Of a stretch of 64,000 nt of DNA, positions 10,698 to 18,954 are shown one piece after another (the first letter of the stretch is position 1; every line of letters begins with the position of its first letter). Both the position numbers and the translations under genes were made by a program. The notes under the pieces are model-generated. The model did not search any database, was not told the origin of the DNA, and saw only the letters and a list, made by a program, of their open reading frames with translations. This stretch comes from Nocardioides piscis (GTDB lineage: Bacteria > Actinomycetota > Actinomycetes > Propionibacteriales > Nocardioidaceae): contig NZ_CP049866.1 of NCBI RefSeq assembly GCF_011300215.1, forward strand, positions 868,001 to 932,000, in the 5' to 3' direction.

Positions 10698-10713
10698 TAC
10701 CCCCTAGGGTATA
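10698..10713. promoter_or_regulatory. CsoR-type operator between csoR and the DUF4396 gene
   Basis: The sequence TACCCCCTAGGGTATA is a G/C-tract pseudo-palindrome of the kind bound by CsoR-family repressors. It lies in the only intergenic space between csoR (minus) and the divergent DUF4396 gene (plus), and the AT-rich TATAAC that follows could be the -10 of the plus-strand promoter. Binding here would control both directions. The operator type is established knowledge; its use here is inference from position and sequence. Confidence 0.8.
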
Positions 10714-10748
10714 TAACACAAGGCATGGCCAACCGAAAGGACCTTGTG

Positions 10749-11246
10749 ATGGACGCCCGCAACTCCATGGCCGCCAACGCGACCCTGCACTGCCTCACCG
10801 GCTGTGCCATCGGCGAGATCGCCGGGCTGATGATCGGCACCGCCATCGGCCTCAGCACCGGCGCCACGATCGCGCTCGCGGTCGGGCTCGCCTTCCTGTT
10901 CGGCTATGCGCTCTCGACCCTGCCGCTCATGAAGGCGGGCCTGGGCTTCGGCGCGGCGCTCAGCGTCGTCTTCGCCGCCGACACCCTCTCGATCGCCGTG
11001 ATGGAGATCGTGGACAACGCCGTGATGGCACTCATCCCCGGGGCGATGGACTCAGGCCTGGTCAACCCGATCTTCTGGATCGGAATGATCATCGCGCTGG
11101 CCACTGCCTTCGTCGCAGCCTTCCCGGTCAACCGCTACCTCATCGACAAGGGCAAGGGGCACGCCCTCACCCACCAGTTCCAGATGGGCGCCGGCGACGA
11201 GGACCACGGCGGCCACACGGGTGACCACGCCCACCACCAGCACTGA
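10749..11246 (+). CDS. DUF4396 membrane protein with His-rich tail
   Basis: A 165-residue membrane protein whose N-terminal TLHCLTGCAIGEIAGLMIG is characteristic of DUF4396. His14, Cys15 and Cys19 lie at the membrane entrance. About four hydrophobic segments follow, and the cytoplasmic or periplasmic tail is His-rich (GDEDHGGHTGDHAHHQH). The start at 10749 has a good GAAAGGA site seven bases upstream; an in-frame ATG at 10725 would place translation almost on the promoter. The divergent arrangement with csoR over a CsoR operator implies copper-induced expression. Metal transport or binding is inferred, not established. Confidence 0.8.
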   Translation: MDARNSMAANATLHCLTGCAIGEIAGLMIGTAIGLSTGATIALAVGLAFLFGYALSTLPLMKAGLGFGAALSVVFAADTLSIAVMEIVDNAVMALIPGAMDSGLVNPIFWIGMIIALATAFVAAFPVNRYLIDKGKGHALTHQFQMGAGDEDHGGHTGDHAHHQH

Positions 11247-11263
11247 GACCTGAGGAGCACACG

Positions 11264-11395
11264 ATGAACACCAACACCCTCGCCGCCGCCGTCATCGGCT
11301 TCCTGCTCGGCGGGCTGACCGTCTCCGTCGCCGCCGAGCTCGAGAAGGACGCCGACCCAGCGCCCAGCCACGGGATCAGCCAGCACCAGCGCTAG
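11264..11395 (+). CDS. 43-residue membrane peptide in copper locus
   Basis: A short open frame begins MNTNTLAAAVIGFLLGGL, with a clear hydrophobic segment (residues 6-24), then a charged tail ending SHGISQHQR that contains two His. CTGAGGAGC provides a good ribosome binding site about eight bases before the ATG. It follows the DUF4396 gene by 17 bases and is probably cotranscribed with it. The codon usage (third-position G/C) matches that of its neighbours. Its function is unknown; single-pass metal-locus peptides are sometimes transporter partners. Confidence 0.6.
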   Translation: MNTNTLAAAVIGFLLGGLTVSVAAELEKDADPAPSHGISQHQR

Positions 11396-12303
11396 CCGAG
11401 CAGGACCGCGATCAGCAGCGCCACCGGCAGTGAGCACAGCGTCGTCACCAGGATGGTCTCGCGCGAGACGTCCTCGCCGGTCCGGTAGCGCGTCGAGTGC
11501 AGGAAGATGTTCTGCGCCGTCGGCAGCCCGGCCGTGATGACGACCCCCAGCAGCACAGCACCCTCGAGCCCCAGGGCCGTCCCGATCCCCCAGGCCACCA
11601 TCGGCATCACCACCATCTTGAGCACGGTGGCCACCAGCACCTCCGCGTTGTGGCCGGCCCGGCCGGGCCACGGTGACAGACGCAGCGCAGCGCCGTACGA
11701 GATGAGCATCGCCGGTATGGCGAGTCCGGCCAACAGCCGGAGCGGCGAGTCGACGATCCGGGGCAGCTCCCAGTCGGTGACGGCCAGCACCACCCCCACC
11801 ACGGAGGCGATCGTCAGGGGGTTGGTGGTCAGTCGCCGGAAGGCCGACCACGGACCCGACTCGCGCCCGGAGACGCGGTCGAGCACCATCAGCGCGAGCG
11901 GCTGGACAACCATCATCTGCACCAGCAGGGTCGGCACCACCACGGTCGTGTCCCCGACGACATACGCCGCCACCGCGATCCCCAGGTTGCCGGCATTGAC
12001 ATAGGACGACGCCAGCGAGCCGATCAGGAGCGAGCCCGCATCCGGTCGCCAGCGCCAGCGCACGATGACGGCATAGGCGACGAAGCAGACGGCCAGAGAC
12101 GTCGCGGACGCGGCGAGGTTGGCGACCGCGCCACCGATCTCGGTCTCGCTGATCACCACGACCATCAGCGCCGGCGAGGCGACGAAGAAGGCGATCTCGC
12201 CGAGCGTGCGCTGGGAGGTGACGTCGAGGACACCGACGTGCGCGAGGGCCGCACCGCAGCCGATCACGACCAGGATCGTGGTGAAGCCGATCAGCAGGTC
12301 CAC
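11392..12303 (-). CDS. AEC-family (auxin efflux carrier-like) transporter
   Basis: A 303-residue membrane protein with about ten predicted helices in two repeats, as in AEC/bile-acid-fold secondary transporters. Features include NAGNLGIAVAAYVVG and, in the second half, GLPTAQNIFLHSTRY, which are typical conserved AEC segments. The GTG start (VDLLIGF) is supported by GGGAGG directly upstream. Family members move organic acids such as malate or malonate. The gene lies next to an aldarate catabolic island, but a role in that pathway is only a guess. Confidence 0.85.
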   Translation of the reverse strand: MDLLIGFTTILVVIGCGAALAHVGVLDVTSQRTLGEIAFFVASPALMVVVISETEIGGAVANLAASATSLAVCFVAYAVIVRWRWRPDAGSLLIGSLASSYVNAGNLGIAVAAYVVGDTTVVVPTLLVQMMVVQPLALMVLDRVSGRESGPWSAFRRLTTNPLTIASVVGVVLAVTDWELPRIVDSPLRLLAGLAIPAMLISYGAALRLSPWPGRAGHNAEVLVATVLKMVVMPMVAWGIGTALGLEGAVLLGVVITAGLPTAQNIFLHSTRYRTGEDVSRETILVTTLCSLPVALLIAVLLG

Positions 12304-12329
12304 GACACCTCCCGAGGCAGGATGGCGGC

Positions 12330-13250
12330 ATGAGCCACCCCCTTGTCGTCCGCGTCGGCCCCCTGATGCCGTTCCTCGAGGAAGCACTGGTGCGAGACCA
12401 TGCCGCTCCGTCGCTCGCCGACGTCGGTGATCACACCGAGGGCCTCACCGTTGCCGTCGCCGGCGGCGGCACCCTCGTCGGCGCTGCCGAGATGGACGCG
12501 CTGCCCGACCTGGCCGCGGTGGCCAACTTCGGCGTGGGCTACGACAACGTCGACGTCGAGGAAGCCAGGCGTCGGGGCATCGTCGTCTCCAACACCCCCG
12601 ACGTGCTCACCGACGCGGTCGCGGACCTGTCGGTGGCGCTGGTGCTCGACGTGCTGCGGCAGGTGAGCGCGGCCGACCGGTTCGTCCGCCGCGGCGAGTG
12701 GGGCGCTGGCGGCCGCTATCCCCTCACGCGGGAGGTGCGCGGCTCGGTCATCGGCATCCTCGGCCTGGGGCGCATCGGACGGGCGGTCGCGCAGCGTCTC
12801 GAGCCGTTCGGCGCGACGATCGCCTATCACTCGCGCAGCCCCAAGGACGTGCCCTGGGACTATCACACGAGCCCGCTCGCGCTGGCCGCGGCGAGCGACG
12901 TCATGGTGGTGCTGACCCCGGGCGGCGCGTCGACCAGGCACCTGGTCGACGCGGAGGTCATCGACGCGCTGGGGCCGGAGGGGCTCCTGGTCAACGTCGC
13001 CCGCGGCTCGGTCGTCGACGAGGACGCCCTGGTGACCGCCCTCGAGGAGGGACGCATCGCCGGAGCCGGTCTCGACGTGTTCGCCGACGAGCCCCACGTG
13101 CCGCCCGCCCTCCTCGGCCGGGACGACGTCGTGCTCCTGCCCCATGTCGGGAGCGCCACCGTGCAGACCCGCGAGGCCATGGCCCGCCTGGTGCTCGACA
13201 ACGTCGCTGCGTTCCTGGCTCGTGGAGAGCTGGTCACGCCGGTCGCCTGA
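12330..13250 (+). CDS. D-2-hydroxyacid dehydrogenase
   Basis: A 306-residue NAD(P)-dependent D-isomer-specific 2-hydroxyacid dehydrogenase. The nucleotide-binding loop GILGLGRIGRAVAQRL is in the middle. The catalytic Arg is in NVARGSVVDE, the Glu in DVFADEP and the His in LPHVGSA, all intact. Family members reduce glyoxylate, hydroxypyruvate or similar oxoacids. Its position 83 bases before an aldarate dehydratase suggests it handles a 2-oxoacid or 2-hydroxyacid related to hexarate breakdown. The exact substrate cannot be read from sequence. Confidence 0.9.
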   Translation: MSHPLVVRVGPLMPFLEEALVRDHAAPSLADVGDHTEGLTVAVAGGGTLVGAAEMDALPDLAAVANFGVGYDNVDVEEARRRGIVVSNTPDVLTDAVADLSVALVLDVLRQVSAADRFVRRGEWGAGGRYPLTREVRGSVIGILGLGRIGRAVAQRLEPFGATIAYHSRSPKDVPWDYHTSPLALAAASDVMVVLTPGGASTRHLVDAEVIDALGPEGLLVNVARGSVVDEDALVTALEEGRIAGAGLDVFADEPHVPPALLGRDDVVLLPHVGSATVQTREAMARLVLDNVAAFLARGELVTPVA

Positions 13251-13271
13251 GCAGCCATCTCTGGACACGTC

Positions 13272-13312
13272 CCAACTTGTCGGATAAGTTCACAACACAT
13301 CATACAAGTTGG
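13272..13312. promoter_or_regulatory. Candidate GntR/FadR-type operator upstream of the talarate/galactarate dehydratase
   Basis: A near-perfect palindrome AACTTGTCGGATAAGTT (13274-13290, two mismatched pairs) overlaps a second symmetry: CCAACTTGT at 13272-13280 and its exact inverse ACAAGTTGG at 13304-13312. This gives three related half-sites within 41 bases, ending 21 bases before the dehydratase start. A FadR-type GntR regulator is encoded directly downstream of that enzyme, so it is the likely binder. Confidence 0.6.
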
Positions 13313-13333
13313 CACGACGAGAAGGAACTCCAC

Positions 13334-14452
13334 ATGTCCGACCAGATCCGCTCCCTGACGCTGTCCCACGTCGTCCTCCCGATCGCCAACCCGGTCAGCG
13401 ACGCCAAGGTGCTGACCGGCCGGCAGAAGCCGCTCACCGAGACGGTGCTGCTCTTCGTGGAGGTGACGACGACCCAGGGGCTGAGCGGCGTCGGCTTCTC
13501 CTACTCCAAGCGCGCCGGCGGCAAGGCTCAGTTCGCGCACCTCAAGGAGGTCGCCGAGGCCGCGATCGGCCAGGACCCCAGCGACATCGCCAAGATCTAT
13601 GAGTCGCTGATGTGGGCCGGGGCCTCGGTCGGCCGCTCCGGGGTGGCCACCCAGGCCGTCGCCGCCCTCGACGTCGCCCTGTGGGACCTCAAGGCCAAGC
13701 GGGCCGACCTGCCGCTGGCGAAGCTGCTGGGCTCGTACCGCGACTCCTGCCGGGTCTACAACACCTCCGGCGGCTTCCTCCAGGCCTCCCTCGAGGAGAT
13801 GAAGGAGAAGGCGTCGGCGTCGCTGGAGACGGGGATCGCGGGCATCAAGATCAAGGTCGGCCAGCCCGACTGGCGCCTCGACCTCGAGCGGGTCGCGGCG
13901 ATGCGCGAGCACCTCGGCGACACCCCCTTCATGGTCGACGCCAATCAGCAGTGGGACCGTGCCCGCGCTCGCCGGATGTGCCGCGAGCTGGAGCAGCACG
14001 ACCTGGTCTGGATCGAGGAGCCACTCGACGCGTGGGACGCCGTCGGGCACGCCGACCTGTCGCGCGAGTTCGACACCCCCATCGCGACCGGGGAGATGCT
14101 GACCTCCGTCCCAGAGCACATGGCGCTGGTCGACGCGGGCTATCGCGGCATCGTCCAGCCTGACGCCCCGCGCATCGGTGGCATCACACCCTTCCTCAGG
14201 TTCGCGACCATCGCGGCCCACCACGGACTGGCGCTCGCCCCGCACTACGCGATGGAGATCCACCTCCACCTCGCCGCGGCCTACCCCACCGAGCCGTGGG
14301 TCGAGCACTTCGAGTGGCTCGACCCGCTCTTCGACGAGTCGATCGAGATCCGCGACGGGCGCATCTTCGTGCCGCAGCGCCCGGGCCTCGGGTTCACGCT
14401 GTCGGACGAGATGCGCGCCCACACCCAGGACACCGTGACCTTCTCGGCCTGA
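13334..14452 (+). CDS. L-talarate/galactarate dehydratase-like enolase-superfamily enzyme
   Basis: A 372-residue mandelate-racemase-subgroup enolase that would dehydrate an acid sugar to 5-keto-4-deoxy-glucarate. Metal ligands are visible as Asp202 (VDANQQWD), Glu228 (IEEP) and Glu254 (ATGE). The catalytic bases are the KxK pair Lys172/Lys174 in IKIKVG on one face and a His304-Asp277 dyad (APH, QPD) on the other. This is the layout of the talarate/galactarate dehydratase group. The start MSDQIRS has a GAAGGAA site. The upstream operator and the downstream GntR gene suggest substrate-inducible control. Confidence 0.85.
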   Translation: MSDQIRSLTLSHVVLPIANPVSDAKVLTGRQKPLTETVLLFVEVTTTQGLSGVGFSYSKRAGGKAQFAHLKEVAEAAIGQDPSDIAKIYESLMWAGASVGRSGVATQAVAALDVALWDLKAKRADLPLAKLLGSYRDSCRVYNTSGGFLQASLEEMKEKASASLETGIAGIKIKVGQPDWRLDLERVAAMREHLGDTPFMVDANQQWDRARARRMCRELEQHDLVWIEEPLDAWDAVGHADLSREFDTPIATGEMLTSVPEHMALVDAGYRGIVQPDAPRIGGITPFLRFATIAAHHGLALAPHYAMEIHLHLAAAYPTEPWVEHFEWLDPLFDESIEIRDGRIFVPQRPGLGFTLSDEMRAHTQDTVTFSA

Positions 14453-14472
14453 TCGGAGGGCATGATCCACCC

Positions 14473-15147
14473 GTGAAGACCCGCGCCCACCACGTCGTCG
14501 CCGGACTCAAGGACAAGATCCTCAGCGGCGACCTCCCTCCCGGCACCAAGCTCCCCTCCGAGGCCGAGCTGATCGCCGAATACGCCGTCTCCCGCCCGGT
14601 CGCGCGGGAGGCGGTGGCCCGGCTCCAGGCGGAGGGCCTCGTCGAGACGTTCCAGGGACGCGGCACGTTCGTGCTCGCCGTACCGGAGCCGTCGTCGTTC
14701 ACGCTGGAGACCTCGGCCATCCGCAACCAGCACGACGTGCTGGCGATGGTCGACTTCCGCATCGGTGTCGAGAGCGAGGCCGCCGCCCTGGCTGCGGCCC
14801 GCATCTCGTCACCCTCGGCGGAGGCGATCACCCAGGCGCACGAGTCCTTCATGGCGGCCGGTCACGAAGGGGCCGTCGAGGCCGACTTCGCCTTCCACCG
14901 CGCGATCGCCGCGGCGTCGGACAACCGGTTCTTCCTCGACCTGCTCGACTCGCTCGGCCCGATGATGATCATGCTGCCGCGGACGCGGCTGGCGTCGGCA
15001 TACTCGATGAGCGACGCCGCCCACGTCGACCGCGTCCAGCGCGAGCACGACAACATCGCCGCCGCCGTCCTGGCCGGGGACGTCGAGACCGCTCGCGCCG
15101 CCATGCGGGTGCACCTGGGCAACACCCGGCGCCGGCTGTCGGCCTGA
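14473..15147 (+). CDS. FadR-type GntR-family transcriptional regulator
   Basis: A 224-residue repressor with an N-terminal winged helix (GLKDKILSGDLPPGTKLPSEAELIAEYAVSRPVAREAVARLQAEGLVETFQGRGTFV, residues about 10-65) and a C-terminal FCD ligand domain. The FCD domain shows the metal-site pattern DFAFHRAI ... and HDNIAAAVLAGD. FCD regulators usually sense organic acids. The GTG start follows GGAGGG with a longish 12-base gap. It sits 20 bases after the dehydratase gene, and the dehydratase promoter carries matching half-sites, so it probably controls that gene and itself. Confidence 0.9.
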   Translation: MKTRAHHVVAGLKDKILSGDLPPGTKLPSEAELIAEYAVSRPVAREAVARLQAEGLVETFQGRGTFVLAVPEPSSFTLETSAIRNQHDVLAMVDFRIGVESEAAALAAARISSPSAEAITQAHESFMAAGHEGAVEADFAFHRAIAAASDNRFFLDLLDSLGPMMIMLPRTRLASAYSMSDAAHVDRVQREHDNIAAAVLAGDVETARAAMRVHLGNTRRRLSA

Positions 15148-15154
15148 GACGCGG

Positions 15155-16417
15155 CTACCAGCGCGAGGTGTTGGGCGTGAAGTCCGGCTGGATGGAGCGC
15201 ATGTAGACGGTGTCCTCGCGTCGGCGGACGCCGCAGGTGAGGTATTGCTCGTGCAGGGTCGCGAGCATGTCGCGGTCGAGCTCGACGCCCAGGCCGGGGG
15301 TGGAGGGTACGGCGACGGAGCCGCCCTCGAAGCTCAGGACGCCTGGCTTGACCAGGTCCTGGGTCTTCCACGGGTAGTGCGTGTCACAGGCATAGGTCAG
15401 CGTCGGCGTCGCCGCGGCGAGGTGGGTCATCGCCGCGAGCGACACCCCGAGGTGTGAATTGCTGTGCATCGACAGGCCGAGTCCCCATGTCTCGGCGATG
15501 CCGGCCAGCAGCTGGGACCGGCGCAGGCCGCCCCAGAGGTGGTGGTCGGAGAGCACGATCTGGACGGCGTCCTGGGCGATCGCGGGTGGCAGGTGCTCCA
15601 TCGCGATCACGCACATGTTGGTCGCCATCGGCACGTCGGTCGCAGCGGAGACCTCGGCCATCCCCTCGATCCCCGGGGTGGGGTCCTCGAGGTATTCGAT
15701 GACACCCGCCAGACGAGCGGCGACCTCGAGCGACGTCGTCGGGGTCCACGCACCGTTGGGGTCGAGCCGCAGCGGCAGGTCGGGGAAGGCATCGCGCAAC
15801 GCCTCGATCGCCTCGCACTCCTGGTCGGGGTGGAACACGCCACCCTTGAGCTTGAGCGAGCCGAAGCCCCAGCCGTCGACCATCGTCCGCGCCTGGGCCA
15901 CGACCTGGTCGGGGGTGAGCGCCTCGCCCCAGGCGTCGTCCGCGGCACCGGGGTGGCCTGCCCACTTGTAGAAGAGGTAGCCGCTGAACGGCACCCGGTC
16001 GCGCACCCGCCCACCGAGCACCTCGCTCACCGGGCGGCCGGTCTCGTGACCCTGCAGGTCGAGGCAGGCGACCTCGAACGGGGAGAAGACGGTCTCGACC
16101 GCCGACCGCACGTCGAGCATGCCACCGAAGCTGGCCCCGCCGCCGCCGGTCTCCTGGCCGAGCACCTCGACCACGACCCGACGGAGCGAGGCGAGGTCGA
16201 AGGGGTCGACGCCGGGGATGGCAGCCGCCACGGCTGCGAGGCGGTCGAGGTGTGCCTCGTCGGCATACGTCTCGCCGAGGCCGAGCAGGCCGGAGTCGGT
16301 GTGGACCTCGACGATCGCACGCAGCGCCCAGGGCTGGTGGACGCCCACGACGTTGAGCAGCGGCGGGTCGCCGAACGCGACGGGGGTGACGACGACCCGG
16401 GAGATCCGCGACGTCAT
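15155..16417 (-). CDS. Glucarate dehydratase-like enolase-superfamily enzyme (paralogue 1)
   Basis: A 420-residue protein of the glucarate dehydratase group. The KxK motif is Lys189/Lys191 in SLKLKGG. Metal-binding residues fall in LDPNGAW, EDPTPG and TNMCV. The catalytic His318 is in MHSNSHLG with its partner Asp291 in LSDHHLWGG. The second gene of this type at 28949 has the standard HSNNHFD instead, so this copy may have a shifted substrate or be a GlucD-related protein. Its start overlaps the usp stop by four bases. It ends the tctCBA-usp-dehydratase operon and is convergent with gntR. Confidence 0.86.
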   Translation of the reverse strand: MTSRISRVVVTPVAFGDPPLLNVVGVHQPWALRAIVEVHTDSGLLGLGETYADEAHLDRLAAVAAAIPGVDPFDLASLRRVVVEVLGQETGGGGASFGGMLDVRSAVETVFSPFEVACLDLQGHETGRPVSEVLGGRVRDRVPFSGYLFYKWAGHPGAADDAWGEALTPDQVVAQARTMVDGWGFGSLKLKGGVFHPDQECEAIEALRDAFPDLPLRLDPNGAWTPTTSLEVAARLAGVIEYLEDPTPGIEGMAEVSAATDVPMATNMCVIAMEHLPPAIAQDAVQIVLSDHHLWGGLRRSQLLAGIAETWGLGLSMHSNSHLGVSLAAMTHLAAATPTLTYACDTHYPWKTQDLVKPGVLSFEGGSVAVPSTPGLGVELDRDMLATLHEQYLTCGVRRREDTVYMRSIQPDFTPNTSRW

Positions 16418-16809
16418 CGGGCGGGCTTGACGGCCAGGATCGGCACGTCGAGCGAGAGGAGCAGCCGCTGGGCGTCGCTGCCCATCATCAGCTTGCCGAC
16501 CGGCGAGCGGCGGCGCATCCCGATCACGACGAGGCGGGCACCGGTGCGTTCGATGGCGGACTCGAAGGCCTCGACGATGTCGGCGCCGTGGTCGGTGTGG
16601 TCGACCGTGGCGCTCACGCCGACCGCTGACGCGGCGTCGAGCAGCGTGGCCTCGACGCCCTCGTCGACCAGGTCGGGGTCGACCGTGGCACCTCGGCGGG
16701 GGCTGTTGAGGATGACGACGTCGTCGCCGCGCGCAGCGGCCTCCGCAAGTCCGGCGGCGAGGGCTGCCTCGCCGACACGGGTGGGCACAAAGCCGATCAG
16801 CACGGTCAT
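16414..16809 (-). CDS. Universal stress protein (UspA family) of the tct operon
   Basis: A 131-residue UspA-fold protein. The C-terminal nucleotide-binding signature GMRRRSPVGKLMMGSDAQRLL matches the G-2x-G-9x-G(S/T) pattern, so ATP binding is expected. It overlaps tctA upstream and the dehydratase downstream by four bases each. Usp proteins encoded with solute-binding transporters, such as TRAP-associated ones, are thought to tune uptake; a similar role for this tripartite transporter is inferred. Confidence 0.9.
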   Translation of the reverse strand: MTVLIGFVPTRVGEAALAAGLAEAAARGDDVVILNSPRRGATVDPDLVDEGVEATLLDAASAVGVSATVDHTDHGADIVEAFESAIERTGARLVVIGMRRRSPVGKLMMGSDAQRLLLSLDVPILAVKPAR

Positions 16810-18359
16810 CGCCTGCCTCCTTCTTGATCAATGCGCTCAGTCTGGTCGATCGGGGGATGGTCGGGAGTGGTCTCGGGCGAGCGGCGCCGGAACGCCAGCC
16901 TGATCAGCGGCAGGGCGAGCACGAGCAGGATGAAGGCCAGGATCGTGCCGGAGATGGGTCGGGTGACGAAGCCGGTCGGGTCGCCCTCGAAGATCAGCAT
17001 CGAGCGCCGGAAGCTCGACTCCATCAACGATCCGAGCACGAAGGCGAGCACGAGCGGGCCGGGCTCGAAGCCCGTCTTCTTCATCAGGTAGCCCACGATG
17101 CCGAAGACGATCATCACGAAGATGTCGAAGACGGAGTTGTTGATCGTGTAGACGCCCAGGATCGTGATCAGGGCCGTGATCGGCGCCAGGATCGCCGGGC
17201 GCACCCGCAGGATCTTCACGAAGACGCCGACCAGCGGGATGCTCAGGATCAGCAGGATCAGGTTGCCGATGTACATCGAGTTGATGACGCCCCAGAAGAG
17301 GTCCGGGTTCTCGTCGATGAGCTGGGGTCCGGGCGTGACACCGACGACGAGGAGCGCCGCGAAGAGCATGGCCATCGAGGCGTTGGCAGGGATGCCGATC
17401 GTCAGCAACGGGATGAAGGACGACGTCGCGGCGGCGTTGTTGGCCGACTCCGGGCCAGCGACGCCCTCGATCGCGCCGCGACCGAAGCGGGAGGGGTCCT
17501 TGGCGATGCGCTTCTCCGCGGCGTATGCCGCCAGGCTGGCCATCACTGCGCCGCCACCCGGCAGCACGCCGAGGAAGAAGCCGATGACCGAGCCGCGGCC
17601 GATCGCGGGCGACGCCTGCTTGAGGTCCTTGCGGGAGGGCCAGATGTTGGCGATGGCGGCGGGGACGTGGGGCTTGCCGTGCCGTTCCTCGAGGTTGTAG
17701 AGGATCTCGCCGACGCCGAACAGGCCCATGGCGACGACGACGAAGTCGATCCCGGCCTGCAGCTGGAGGGTGTCGAAGGTGAAGCGGTTGGCGCTGGTGA
17801 AGCTGTCGCTGCCGACGGTGGCCAGCAGCAGCCCGACCGCGGCAGCGACCAGGGCCTTGACCGTGTGGCCGTTGCCGACGGTGGCCACCAGCAGGACGCC
17901 GAGCAGCGCGAGCGCGGCATATTCGGGCGGCCCGAACTGCAGTGCATAACCGGCCACGATCGGGCCGAGCAGCGTCAGGCCGATGATCGAGACGGTGGCA
18001 CCGAAGAACGAGCCGATCGCCGCGATGCCGAGCGCGGTGCCGGCCTTGCCCTGCTTGGCCAGCGCGAAGCCGTCGAAGACGGTGACGACCGAGCTCGCCT
18101 CACCAGGGATCCGCAGCAGGACCGAGGTGATGGTGCCGCCGTACTGCGCGCCGTAGTAGATGCCGGCAAGCATGATGATCGCGGAGATCGGGTCGTCGGC
18201 GTTGTAGGCGATCGGCAGCAGGATGGCCATCGTCGCGGCCGGGCCGAGACCCGGCAGGACACCGATCAGCATGCCGATCAGGACGCCGATCAGGCAGTAG
18301 AGCAGGTTGGTCGGCTGCGTCACGACGCCGAAGCCGTCGAGGAAGGCGTTCCAGTCCAT
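16806..18359 (-). CDS. tctA: Tripartite tricarboxylate transporter, large membrane subunit TctA
   Basis: A 517-residue integral membrane protein with about 11-12 helices. Conserved TctA segments are GVLPGLGPAATMAILLP near the N-terminus, GAQYGGTITSVLLRIPGEASSVVT, and PESANNAAATSSFIPLLTIGIPAN in the second half. Together with TctB and the lipoprotein TctC it forms a secondary, binding-protein-dependent carboxylate importer. Clustering with sugar-acid dehydratases suggests hexarates (glucarate, galactarate) as substrates rather than citrate. The tail after about residue 495 is hydrophilic. Confidence 0.94.
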   Translation of the reverse strand: MDWNAFLDGFGVVTQPTNLLYCLIGVLIGMLIGVLPGLGPAATMAILLPIAYNADDPISAIIMLAGIYYGAQYGGTITSVLLRIPGEASSVVTVFDGFALAKQGKAGTALGIAAIGSFFGATVSIIGLTLLGPIVAGYALQFGPPEYAALALLGVLLVATVGNGHTVKALVAAAVGLLLATVGSDSFTSANRFTFDTLQLQAGIDFVVVAMGLFGVGEILYNLEERHGKPHVPAAIANIWPSRKDLKQASPAIGRGSVIGFFLGVLPGGGAVMASLAAYAAEKRIAKDPSRFGRGAIEGVAGPESANNAAATSSFIPLLTIGIPANASMAMLFAALLVVGVTPGPQLIDENPDLFWGVINSMYIGNLILLILSIPLVGVFVKILRVRPAILAPITALITILGVYTINNSVFDIFVMIVFGIVGYLMKKTGFEPGPLVLAFVLGSLMESSFRRSMLIFEGDPTGFVTRPISGTILAFILLVLALPLIRLAFRRRSPETTPDHPPIDQTERIDQEGGRR

Positions 18360-18377
18360 GGGGGTCTCCTCTCTGGC

Positions 18378-18923
18378 TCAGAAGGCGAGCAGGTGGGGCA
18401 GCGGGATCTTGAGGGCGTAGAGGAACAGCAGGTAGAACGCCGCCGTCGTGCAGAGCGAGATCACGATCGTGCTGCGCCAGGACTCGCCACCGAGGAAGCG
18501 GAGCCACACGACGCAGAGCGCGAGGGCGGGGATCTCGAAGCCGATCGTGGGGAGCAGCAGTCCAAGGCCGACGAAGGTCGCGCCACCGGCCAGCACCAGG
18601 AAGCTGGACCGGGTGAACTTCTCCGCATCGTCCAGGGTTCGGCCGATGACGAGCAGCACGATGGCGAGGAGGACGATGACGAGCGAGACGGCGAAGGGCC
18701 AGAGCCCCGGGCCGGGCCGCCGGAGCGACCCGAGCCCGTAGCCGTGTGCGAGGACTGCGGCCCCGATGCCGAGGACGAGGACCACGGCGGCTGAGACGAG
18801 CTGGTAGGCCGGTCCACCGGCCGGCGGCCGTTCGTCGGCCAGCTCCCGGGCGACCTCGGCCTGGAGCTCGGCAAGGATGTCGGGCTCGTCGGTCCGGTCC
18901 GTCTCAGGCTCGCGCGTGGTCAT
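18378..18923 (-). CDS. tctB: Tripartite tricarboxylate transporter, small membrane subunit TctB
   Basis: A 181-residue protein with a long polar N-terminus (about 38 residues, rich in Glu and Asp) and then four hydrophobic helices, as in TctB. The loop LRRPGPGLWPFAVSLV before the second helix is the recognisable TctB signature. It lies between tctC and tctA with short gaps (31 and 18 bases), in the usual C-B-A order. Confidence 0.88.
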   Translation of the reverse strand: MTTREPETDRTDEPDILAELQAEVARELADERPPAGGPAYQLVSAAVVLVLGIGAAVLAHGYGLGSLRRPGPGLWPFAVSLVIVLLAIVLLVIGRTLDDAEKFTRSSFLVLAGGATFVGLGLLLPTIGFEIPALALCVVWLRFLGGESWRSTIVISLCTTAAFYLLFLYALKIPLPHLLAF

Positions 18924-18954
18924 CGTCGTCCTCGCCTCTGTCGCCGGTGGTGCG

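Noticed and set aside
16824..18794. A 656-residue open frame opposite tctA/tctB
   Set aside because: It is a shadow of strong third-position GC bias; the minus strand encodes recognisable TctA and TctB, and the plus-strand translation is low-complexity with no motif.
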